A model generated the notes under the pieces. That model searched no databases, was not told the origin of the DNA, and worked only from the letters and a program-made list of their open reading frames with translations. The translations under genes and the position numbers were made by a program. Positions 1 to 5,382 of a stretch of DNA of 5,387 nt are shown here, in pieces. Source of the DNA: CAYUMU01 sp964445985 (lineage in GTDB: Bacteria; Planctomycetota; Planctomycetia; Pirellulales; S012-138); contig CAYUMU010000160.1 in the NCBI GenBank assembly GCA_964445985.1, positions 1 to 5,387 of the forward strand. The letters are read 5' to 3'. How positions within the stretch are numbered: position 1 is the stretch's first letter; the number at the start of each line of letters is the position of its first letter.

Positions 1-14
1 TTTCCAGTCCCCAC

Positions 15-100
15 CGTGCTAGCACTTGCATAATGTTGGTTAGCGAGGGAGTCCCCCCCGAACGTCCCTCGCTAACGAATGTTATGCAAGTGCTAGCACG
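15..100. repeat. Nested inverted repeat, copy A (REP/MITE-like hairpin)
   Basis: The outer arms CGTGCTAGCACTTGCATAA (15-33) and its exact reverse complement (82-100) form a perfect 19 bp stem. Inside, GTTAGCGAGGGA (39-50) pairs with TCCCTCGCTAAC (65-76) over 12 bp around a 14 nt loop rich in C. The two stems are separated by a short asymmetric internal loop (34-38 against 77-81). The element is non-coding and intergenic. A two-layer hairpin of this size, with a second copy 172 bp downstream, fits a REP/BIME-like or MITE-like dispersed repeat. It lies far beyond the oxidoreductase stop, so a simple terminator role is less likely. What mobilises it cannot be seen here. Confidence 0.85.
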
Positions 101-121
101 GCTCACCATGGTGTAAGAAGT

Positions 122-174
122 TAAGGATGCTAGCACGGCCAATGTCGGCCACTGCTAGCACACTTAAATCCTTA
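122..174. repeat. Second-type hairpin built from TGCTAGCAC arms
   Basis: Between copies A and B lies a different imperfect palindrome. TAAGGAT (122-128) pairs with ATCCTTA (168-174), TGCTAGCA (128-135) with TGCTAGCA (153-160, self-complementary), and GGCC (137-140) with GGCC (147-150) around the 6 nt loop AATGTC. Small bulges separate the stem blocks, and the T at 128 is shared between the first two. It shares the TGCTAGCAC motif with the flanking copies but has a different core, so it is probably a related but distinct repeat type. Confidence 0.6.
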
Positions 175-188
175 CGAATCGGACGATA

Positions 189-251
189 TGCTAGCACTTG
201 CATAATGCTGGTTAGCGAGGGAGTCCCAAGAACGTCCCTCGCTAACGCGTC
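189..251. repeat. Hairpin repeat, copy B (lacks the matching right outer arm)
   Basis: Positions 189-222 match 17-50 at 33 of 34 bases (T36 against C208). After a loop that is 2 nt shorter, 231-247 is identical to 61-77. The inner 12 bp stem (211-222 with 235-246) is therefore intact. After position 247 the copies diverge: copy A continues into the reverse complement of its left arm, while copy B continues into GCGTCGGGTTG. Copy B thus keeps the inner hairpin and left arm only. This suggests a modular repeat in which the GTTAGCGAGGGA core is the conserved unit and the TGCTAGCAC arms are attached to it. Confidence 0.8.
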
Positions 252-257
252 GGGTTG

Positions 258-293
258 AAAATAGCATCGGCGTTCACAGATCCCCTGCTATTT
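258..293 (-). terminator. Possible intrinsic terminator of the oxidoreductase gene
   Basis: AAATAGCA (259-266) and TGCTATTT (286-293) form an exact 8 bp inverted repeat with a 19 nt loop, 28 bases past the oxidoreductase stop. Read on the minus strand the hairpin ends in TGCTATTTTC, a short U-tract. The stem is AT-rich and the loop long, so it is a weak candidate; it could also act in the plus direction. Confidence 0.35.
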
Positions 294-320
294 CTTAAAA
301 CTCCGCACTCCGAACTCACT

Positions 321-1604
321 CTACCCCACTCGTCCTTCATACAGCACCCGCAGTTCTTTCACGCCGGGCAGTCGCAGCACCAAGCCTCCTTCGGCGGCGT
401 CGATATCGACCACCGCGTTGGGCTTGCCGGCGGCGTGGCTGGCGAGGATGGCTTCCATGGCTTCCACCGCCGCGACTACCTGGCGATCGGCCGAGATGTC
501 GTTGTAGGCCAGTTGCCGGGCTGCTGCTAACCGTTGCGGCCGCTCGCTCGCGGGTCCGCCGAATTCCACCGTGGCTACCTCGCGGGCAAAACGGTCGATT
601 ACCTCGATGCCGTAGCCTCGTTGCGAGCGTTCACCCCAGGGCTCGACAAAGCTGCCGTTGTAGTGGTTGTTCATCGAGGTCTTGATGTTGAACGGCGTTT
701 GGTCCTCGATGGTGCATTCGATCCCCCGCTTGCGGCTATGGCAGTTCCACGAACCGTTGTCGAAGCGGAACTGCACTTCCTGCTCGACATAGCCGGGGAA
801 GTTGTTGGGGTTGACCCAGGAAGTGTGAATATCGAATGCCGCCTCGCGGCCGGAATCGTAACGATAGATCAGGCGGAGTTGCGTGGAATCCCAGGTATTG
901 CCTTCGGCCGGGCCGACCAATCCTCGCTGGCCGGTGCAACTCACGCTGATCAGCTTGCCGCCGAAGGTAAAGTCAATGAGCTTGATGTAATGCACGGCCA
1001 CATACGTGCCTGGGTTGCGGCCGCGAATCCATTCGGAAAACTGGGCGCCGGAAATCAGCTTGGGCTCGAGCAGCGTGCAATAGCCATTATTCACGTGCTG
1101 AAACAGGCCATCGTGGACGAGGGTGCGCAGCTTCTTGTGATCGGGATCGAGCAGTTTGTGGTAAACCACCTTGGCCAGCACCCCATTTTCGCGGGCCAAA
1201 CGGTCCAAGGCATCGAGCTCGCGGAGGGTGAGGACCGAGGGCTTCTCTACCAGTAAATGCTTGCCGGCCTTGAGCACCGCCTCGGCGGCCGCAAAGTGGC
1301 GATCGTCGGGCGTGGCCACGCAGACGAAGCTCGGGTCGCTGCCGGAGAGCAAACCGCCGATGGCGTCGGGTTCTTGAAAGCTTTGGAAGTCTTTGAGTTT
1401 GCCACTCTGGCGGTAAGCCTCGGCGCGACTGCCGGTGCGGCTGGCCACGGCGGTCAGGTCGACGCGGCAGACGCCAAACGCGGGATCGTAAAGCGGCTGC
1501 TTTTGTACCGCCTCGAAGAAGGGACGGTAGGTTTCGTCGAAGATCATGCCCAGGCCGACCATGCCGGCGGACAACGTATTCACGGTGGGAGCTGTGGTAT
1601 TCAT
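321..1604 (-). CDS. Gfo/Idh/MocA family oxidoreductase
   Basis: Predicted cytoplasmic NAD(P)-dependent dehydrogenase of 427 residues acting on a sugar, inositol or related polyol; the substrate cannot be told from sequence. The N-terminal Rossmann strand and turn read MVGLG (residues 15-19). A CVATPDDRH segment (about 95-103) and the family signature EKP (120-122), whose lysine is usually catalytic, follow. The C-terminal substrate half begins near HYIKLIDF (205-212). His205 sits where the family places its catalytic histidine, but the residue four before is Tyr201 rather than the Asp of inositol dehydrogenase. The ATG at 1604 is preferred: an upstream TTG at 1670 would add 22 residues before the Rossmann fold that look unlike the family. 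There is no clear Shine-Dalgarno. Stop TAG is at 321-323. It follows the peptidase-like gene on the same strand with a 308 bp gap, so co-transcription is uncertain. Confidence 0.9.
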   Translation of the reverse strand: MNTTAPTVNTLSAGMVGLGMIFDETYRPFFEAVQKQPLYDPAFGVCRVDLTAVASRTGSRAEAYRQSGKLKDFQSFQEPDAIGGLLSGSDPSFVCVATPDDRHFAAAEAVLKAGKHLLVEKPSVLTLRELDALDRLARENGVLAKVVYHKLLDPDHKKLRTLVHDGLFQHVNNGYCTLLEPKLISGAQFSEWIRGRNPGTYVAVHYIKLIDFTFGGKLISVSCTGQRGLVGPAEGNTWDSTQLRLIYRYDSGREAAFDIHTSWVNPNNFPGYVEQEVQFRFDNGSWNCHSRKRGIECTIEDQTPFNIKTSMNNHYNGSFVEPWGERSQRGYGIEVIDRFAREVATVEFGGPASERPQRLAAARQLAYNDISADRQVVAAVEAMEAILASHAAGKPNAVVDIDAAEGGLVLRLPGVKELRVLYEGRVG

Positions 1605-1912
1605 CCCGCGTATGGTAGTCAACCTGTGGGCGATTCGCCAGCGAAAGGCCAGAACGAACCGGGGCGCCAAAGCTGCGCCGGAGGGGACCGCTCGATGGGA
1701 AATGGAACCGACCTGGGGGTGGTGCGACAGGCTCTGTCATACCTGTCGCTAGAATCCTGAGCGTGGGGCCGACAGCATGGCACACGCGTCCCTCGCTTCC
1801 CGGGGCATCCTTCGGCGGCACGAGGTGGCGCGTGTGCATTTTTTACGCCGCCAACTCGGGCGTGGCGCCATTGCTGGCCGGCTCAACTCTTGGCGTCTCA
1901 TCTCTTGGCGTC
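1605..1912. other. Intergenic region upstream of the oxidoreductase
   Basis: No convincing gene lies here. Open frames crossing it on both strands are extensions of frames antisense or out of frame to the flanking genes and show no recognisable protein. It holds a long hairpin with a T-run (1777-1844), a smaller ACGCC/GGCGT hairpin (1845-1863), the palindrome TGGCGCCA (1863-1870), the 15 bp tandem repeat at the 3' end of the peptidase-like gene, and GTCCCTCGCT (1788-1797), which matches ten bases of the left-end repeat core. I see no good -35/-10 pair for the oxidoreductase on the minus strand. Confidence 0.6.
1777..1844 (+). terminator. Long hairpin followed by a T-run, plus-strand orientation
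   Basis: GCACACGCG (1780-1788) pairs with CGCGTGTGC (1829-1837), and an inner CCTCG (1791-1795) pairs with CGAGG (1821-1825). An AT pair-block with one bulged base can extend the foot. TTTTTT follows at 1839-1844. This has the form of an intrinsic terminator on the plus strand, but no plus-strand gene lies upstream. It would stop antisense transcription leaving the oxidoreductase region, or it may simply be secondary structure in the minus-strand transcript. Confidence 0.35.
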
Positions 1913-1926
1913 TCAACTCTTAGCGT
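1882..1926. repeat. Three tandem 15 bp repeats across a stop codon
   Basis: Units at 1882-1896, 1897-1911 and 1912-1926 have the form CTCAACTCTTGGCGT, each differing from the consensus by at most one base. On the minus strand they sit in frame with the peptidase-like gene. The first unit encountered encodes its last residues and TGA. Because 15 is a multiple of three, the next two units place further in-frame TGA codons at five-codon intervals (AKS-stop, AKR-stop, AKS-stop). Confidence 0.85.
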
Positions 1927-2632
1927 GATGTCGCCGCACGACCTTCTTGGGCGGCAACTGTTGCTGCCGTTCTTTTTGGGTCGGCTGGTAGCCATAGCGA
2001 ATGGCAAACCACTCCGCGTACCGCTCGCGATCCACGTAGCTGTTATTGCGAAGATCGAGCAGATGGCCCAACTCGTGGATCAAAATGTTGTTGAGGTAAA
2101 AGTCCTTGATGGCGGCTTCGGTCCAGATCAAACGCCAGGACGTGGGGCCATCGGCTTCCCAGCGGCCGCCGTACATGCGGGCTTCGTTCCACTGGCTGGG
2201 GTGCGGCGAGCGCGTGAAGTACTCCACCAGCCCTTCTTCGATGGGGTACAGGTAGATCGCGGCTCCCCACTGCATGCCGTAGCACGGAAAGCTTTGTTTT
2301 TTGCGGGTCACCTGGCTCAGTTGCACCACTTCGAGTGGGGCCGTAAAAGAAGCCGGGAACACGCTCAGGCGTTGACGGATTTCTTCAGCGGTTACCACAT
2401 GGCGATACCCTTGGCCGGGCGGTTGGATGACGAAGCGGTAATTACCGCCTGCTTCGCCGGTGGGTTCGTGCCAGTCTTCGGGCGGCAAAAAGGGCAACTG
2501 CACGTTGCGCCCACCTCGGGAGCGTTTGCTGCGAGGGATTCCGTGATTGATTTTATTCGAGACGGAGACCACGCCCGCCTGGTGGGCGGAAGTGGCGCGG
2601 AAGCCGTTGATCCGTTTTCGCTGATTGCTCAT
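1913..2632 (-). CDS. Uncharacterised HEXXH metallopeptidase-like protein
   Basis: Protein of 239 residues that I cannot assign to a named family. The clearest signature is ILIHELGHLLDL, a zinc-binding HEXXH motif with His186, Glu187 and His190. It is followed by DRERYAEWFA (201-210), where Glu203 or Glu207 could be the third zinc ligand in the gluzincin or ImmA/IrrE manner (HEXXH followed by an E-x-x-A-E-x-F-A helix). The first ~45 residues are basic and probably disordered; 50-180 looks like a compact mixed domain rich in aromatic residues. The tail after 215 is Gln/Lys/Arg-rich. No signal peptide or membrane segment is visible, so it is probably cytoplasmic. The ATG start is firm because an in-frame TAA lies six codons upstream (2648-2650) with no other usual start between. 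No strong Shine-Dalgarno. Whether it cleaves protein is not shown. Confidence 0.75.
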   Translation of the reverse strand: MSNQRKRINGFRATSAHQAGVVSVSNKINHGIPRSKRSRGGRNVQLPFLPPEDWHEPTGEAGGNYRFVIQPPGQGYRHVVTAEEIRQRLSVFPASFTAPLEVVQLSQVTRKKQSFPCYGMQWGAAIYLYPIEEGLVEYFTRSPHPSQWNEARMYGGRWEADGPTSWRLIWTEAAIKDFYLNNILIHELGHLLDLRNNSYVDRERYAEWFAIRYGYQPTQKERQQQLPPKKVVRRHHAKS

Positions 2633-2984
2633 GCCGGTTGGAATCGGTTAAAGGCGCAAGGTAATGCCCTTCCTTGGGGAGCGGACACCGCAGGGCCGCC
2701 CTTCCAGGTCGTTCCATCGGGGAGTACCATCGGCCCCATGGAGTTGAGGCCGCGGTGGAAGGCGTGTAATGCCATCCTAGACGCGGCGAAAAGCCAATTT
2801 CAAGTGAACAGCGCAAGTCGCCAGGGCCGCTGGGATTACGAGCGGGTCAAAAAAACGTGCCCTGGCAGGACATGGAACAACCCTGCAAGTGTATTCGTTT
2901 TGACCACGCCTGTTTCTTTGCCTCCGGCTAGCAAGCGATCTGGCTGGTTAACCGCGAAAATTAATTCATAAGGCAATAATTATA
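2633..2984. other. Divergent intergenic region
   Basis: This spacer separates the minus-strand peptidase-like gene from the plus-strand phosphate group and should hold promoters for both. No gene is convincing; an 87-codon minus-strand frame at 2553-2816 overlaps the peptidase start out of frame and resembles nothing known. The last 35 bases before 2985 turn abruptly AT-rich, consistent with a promoter or start region, and include the palindrome GGTTAACC (2946-2953). An 8 bp inverted repeat, GCCAGGGC (2820-2827) with GCCCTGGC (2859-2866), is present but could be chance. Confidence 0.5.
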
Positions 2985-3257
2985 ATGAACTTAAAAGAAT
3001 GGATTCGTCCGGCATGCGGTCTGGTTGCCGTGCTTTTCGCGGCCGCGTTGTTGACGGCGGTCAGCGCCGCCCTGGGCTGGGCTGTTGCAGATGTGACTAC
3101 CGAAAGAATTTTTATTGCAGTCAGTTTGACTGCGCTCGCCGGGGCGGTGGGGACGCTGGTTGTCATCAATTTGATGCACCTGGTAAGCAGTGACGTCGGC
3201 ACCTTTAGTCCAGGTGATACAACCCTTTTCGACCAACCAACCGACCCACTGGGTTGA
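2985..3257 (+). CDS. Small two-helix membrane protein of unknown function
   Basis: Protein of 90 residues that I do not recognise. Two hydrophobic stretches, about residues 9-35 and 42-67, would cross the inner membrane. The short N-terminus carries Lys4 and Arg8, so by the positive-inside rule both ends probably face the cytoplasm. The second helix is Ala/Gly-rich; the last ~23 residues are polar with several Asp and Pro. ATG at 2985 is the only sensible start; a weak AAGG (2970-2973) lies 11 bases upstream. The gene ends 187 bp before the Na+/phosphate transporter on the same strand, so it may be an accessory subunit or an unrelated neighbour. The hydrophobic pattern makes it likely to be a real gene, but no family motif backs it. 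Confidence 0.6.
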   Translation: MNLKEWIRPACGLVAVLFAAALLTAVSAALGWAVADVTTERIFIAVSLTALAGAVGTLVVINLMHLVSSDVGTFSPGDTTLFDQPTDPLG

Positions 3258-3282
3258 CAGTCTCGACCCCCGCCTTCATCAT
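3254..3282 (+). promoter_or_regulatory. Possible sigma-70-type promoter for the transporter-PhoU pair
   Basis: A perfect TTGACA (3254-3259), overlapping the TGA stop of the small membrane gene, is followed after 17 bp by CATCAT (3277-3282), which matches TATAAT at four of six positions. Spacing and placement suit a promoter for the downstream transporter, but one such match could be chance. Confidence 0.3.
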
Positions 3283-3334
3283 TTCTTCACGACCGCGACG
3301 TTGGTGCCTCCAATTGGCTCAAGCCAGACGGCCT

Positions 3335-3392
3335 CCCCCAGCAATTGGGGGTAGATATCACGGAAACGCATCGGTGATTGCGGATGCGTTCC
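3335..3392 (+). promoter_or_regulatory. Two consecutive hairpins in the transporter leader
   Basis: CCCCCA (3335-3340) and TGGGGG (3346-3351) form a 6 bp GC-rich stem with a 5 nt loop. AACGCATC (3365-3372) and GATGCGTT (3383-3390) form an 8 bp stem that extends to GG/CC at the foot across one bulged A. Neither has a U-run, so they are not classic terminators. Their position within about 110 bases of the transporter start suggests a structured 5' leader that could affect translation or transcript stability. No known riboswitch class is recognised. Confidence 0.35.
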
Positions 3393-3444
3393 AGCGGTTG
3401 GTTCGACTTTGCCTGCATCCATCTTCCCTTACCTGATTACCGGC

Positions 3445-4587
3445 ATGCCTTCCGCGGCCTTCAAATCCAAGCTGCCGGTCGCCGGAAGATTGCTGTTTTT
3501 CCTCGGGTTGCTGTTCGTCTTCCTGGTGGCCATTGAATTGATGGCCGTATCGATGGAATCGGCCGGGGCCGATGCGGCCAAATCGCTGCTGCAAAGTCTC
3601 GATAACCCCTTTGCTGGACTGGCGGTGGGCGTATTGGCCACGGTCCTGGTGCAAAGCTCATCGGTAACCACGTCCGCCGTGGTGGCCTTGGTCGCGACCG
3701 GCAAGCTTTCGCTGGGAGACGCCGTGCCGGTGGTGATGGGCGCCAACATTGGCACGTCGATTACCAGCACGCTCGTTTCGCTGGGGCACGTCACGCGCTC
3801 CGATGAATTCCGCCGCGCCTTCGCCGGGGCCACGGTTCACGACTTTTTCAATTTGATCGCCGTGGCCATCCTGCTTCCCTTGGAAATGGCCACGGGCTTT
3901 TTGCAGCACACCGCCCAGTGGCTGGCGTCCGTGGGGTTTCGGGGCACCAGCACGTCGTTTCAGAACCCGGTTACCAACGCGATCAAGGCCGCCGCGGAAG
4001 CAATCCACCAGGCCGTGGCGAGCATCCCCGGCCTCGCGGGGGGGTGGCTGGTCGTGGTGCTGTTGGCCCTGGCGCTGGCGATGATCATTTTCGCGCTGAT
4101 GTTCATCACCAAGGTGATGAAGTCGCTGCTGGCCGATCGGATTGAGCAATGGATGAATCAGATCCTGGCCCGCAAAGGCATGCTCGGGCCGTTGATCGGG
4201 ATCTCGATTGGAATGCTGACCACGGCGGCGGTGCAGTCGTCGAGCATCACCACGTCGCTGCTGGTGCCTATGTTCGGGGCAGGCGTGCTAACGCTGGAAG
4301 CAGGCTTTCCGATCGTGGTGGGGGCCAACCTGGGAACCACGATCACGGCCTTGCTGGCGGCTTCGATTACCAATCAGGCTGGCATGGCGATTGCACTGGT
4401 GCATTTCTTGTTCAATGCCAGCGCCACCGTCATTTTAGTGCCGTTTGGGCCGATCCGCCAAATTCCGTTGAACTGCGCGCGGGGACTGGCCAATGCGGCC
4501 GCAAAGAATCGGTTATGGGTGTTGGTTTACCTGGGAACGGTATTCGTACTGCTGCCAATCCTGGGCATTTTGATTTGGGGAGATTGA
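3445..4587 (+). CDS. Na+/phosphate cotransporter (PNaS/NptA family)
   Basis: Inner-membrane protein of 380 residues predicted to couple phosphate movement to sodium. It shows the family's internal duplication. Repeat one has VQSSSVTTS (QSSS at 70-73), GANIGTSIT (99-107) and HDFFN (132-136). Repeat two has VQSSSITTS (QSSS at 264-267), GANLGTTIT (293-301) and HFLFN (320-324). Each repeat is surrounded by hydrophobic helices, giving about eight or more membrane spans. Many bacterial homologues are near 540 residues with a C-terminal PhoU domain; this one stops after the last helix, and a PhoU protein is encoded just downstream. ATG at 3445 is chosen. A TTG at 3409 would add 12 residues, and an in-frame TAG at 3352-3354 bars anything longer. 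No clear Shine-Dalgarno precedes either start. Direction of transport (uptake or export) is not decided by sequence. Confidence 0.92.
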   Translation: MPSAAFKSKLPVAGRLLFFLGLLFVFLVAIELMAVSMESAGADAAKSLLQSLDNPFAGLAVGVLATVLVQSSSVTTSAVVALVATGKLSLGDAVPVVMGANIGTSITSTLVSLGHVTRSDEFRRAFAGATVHDFFNLIAVAILLPLEMATGFLQHTAQWLASVGFRGTSTSFQNPVTNAIKAAAEAIHQAVASIPGLAGGWLVVVLLALALAMIIFALMFITKVMKSLLADRIEQWMNQILARKGMLGPLIGISIGMLTTAAVQSSSITTSLLVPMFGAGVLTLEAGFPIVVGANLGTTITALLAASITNQAGMAIALVHFLFNASATVILVPFGPIRQIPLNCARGLANAAAKNRLWVLVYLGTVFVLLPILGILIWGD

Positions 4588-4626
4588 TTTCCGGCAAGCG
4601 GAATGGATCGATCGCGGATTTACCAC

Positions 4627-4630
4627 GGAG
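4627..4630 (+). promoter_or_regulatory. Ribosome binding site that decides the PhoU-like start
   Basis: GGAG lies 8 bases before the ATG at 4639. The earlier in-frame ATG at 4603 has only a poor purine run in front of it and would add 12 residues. This favours MFEWVSN as the true N-terminus. Confidence 0.5.
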
Positions 4631-4638
4631 CGGCTGTT

Positions 4639-5382
4639 ATGTTCGAATGGGTTTCCAATGTGTCTTCCGGAGCGGCCGGGCTCGACCGCATGCGGGGAGA
4701 ATTCTGCCAGATGCTCGATGCCGGCCGGCACGTGTTCGACGCGGCTTCCAACGCGCTCCTCGGGGGCACCGATCTGGAAACGATACGCGGCGATCTGTTC
4801 AAAACCGAGAAGCGAATCAACAAATCAGTCCGGCATCTTCGCCGTGAGATCGTGGTGCATTCGGCCGTGCATGGCGCCGCCACGTTCCCGCCGTGCCTGG
4901 TGCTGATGAGCATTGTCAAAGACGCCGAGCGGATCGGCGATTATGCCAAGAACCTGTTCGATTTGGCCAAGATTACGCCGGGCCGCATCGATGGCGAATG
5001 GCGGGAAGACATGACGCGGCTCAAAGACCGCATTTCCAAGCTGCTGGCCGATTGCCGCGACGCATTCGACAAGAGCGACCGCCAAATGGCCCTGGAATTG
5101 ATCGAACGGGCCACCGTGTTGGAAGATCACTGCGATACCCAGACCGATCGCGTGATTCGCGAGGAGCCGCCGCTGGCGGCGACCAAAGCCTTGGCTTACC
5201 GCTACTTCAAACGGGTGACGTCGCACGTTTTCAATGTGCTCACCAGCGTGGTGCAGCCCGTCGACCGGCTCGATTTCTCGAAGAAACTGCCGCTTGGGGA
5301 CAAGGCGCCGCCTGCGGCAGAGTTGCCCTCCCCTAACCCAAGTTCCCCAGTAGGGCTGAAAATTGGCGATTTTTGGAAATAA
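4639..5382 (+). CDS. PhoU-domain protein
   Basis: Cytoplasmic, all-helical protein of 247 residues resembling PhoU, the regulator that couples phosphate transport to signalling and binds metal clusters through acidic helices. The family signature appears as DAERIGDYAKN (95-105), and the matching helix of the second PhoU repeat as YFKRVTSHVFNVLTSVV (189-205). Charged amphipathic helices fill the rest. After about residue 214 a Pro/Ser-rich tail (KAPPAAELPSPNPSSP) follows that is not part of the PhoU fold. The gene begins 51 bases after the transporter stop (15 bases if the upstream ATG at 4603 is used), so the two are almost certainly one operon. It probably substitutes for the C-terminal PhoU domain fused to many Na+/phosphate transporters. 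The ABC phosphate system (pst) is not in view, so I do not call it phoU itself. Confidence 0.85.
   Translation: MFEWVSNVSSGAAGLDRMRGEFCQMLDAGRHVFDAASNALLGGTDLETIRGDLFKTEKRINKSVRHLRREIVVHSAVHGAATFPPCLVLMSIVKDAERIGDYAKNLFDLAKITPGRIDGEWREDMTRLKDRISKLLADCRDAFDKSDRQMALELIERATVLEDHCDTQTDRVIREEPPLAATKALAYRYFKRVTSHVFNVLTSVVQPVDRLDFSKKLPLGDKAPPAAELPSPNPSSPVGLKIGDFWK

Noticed and set aside
15..251. CRISPR array
   Set aside because: The repeats are unequal in length, irregularly spaced, internally palindromic over most of their length and lack unique spacers of constant size.
534..1256. A 240-codon plus-strand open frame
   Set aside because: It is antisense to the oxidoreductase, whose Rossmann and EKP motifs make the minus strand the coding one.
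2553..2816. An 87-codon minus-strand open frame crossing the peptidase-like start
   Set aside because: It overlaps the N-terminal coding part of the HELGH gene in another frame, with no domain or recognisable ribosome binding site.
2820..2866. GCCAGGGC / GCCCTGGC inverted repeat in the divergent spacer
   Set aside because: 8 bp with a 31 nt loop and no further extension or T-run is within what chance gives in GC-rich DNA of this length.
1763..2971. A 402-codon plus-strand open frame
   Set aside because: It runs antisense through the peptidase-like gene and both spacers, has no recognisable domain, and the opposite strand encodes a protein with a clear HELGH motif. It is a GC-driven shadow.
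2981..2986. Perfect TATAAT at the start of the small membrane gene
   Set aside because: It overlaps the ATG at 2985, so a transcript starting from it would lack the start codon, and no -35 element lies 17 bp upstream. Probably coincidence in an AT-rich start region.
4149..4847. A 232-codon plus-strand open frame overlapping the transporter and PhoU-like genes
   Set aside because: It is out of frame with two genes that carry clear family motifs, and its own product is low-complexity Gly/Arg/His-rich sequence.
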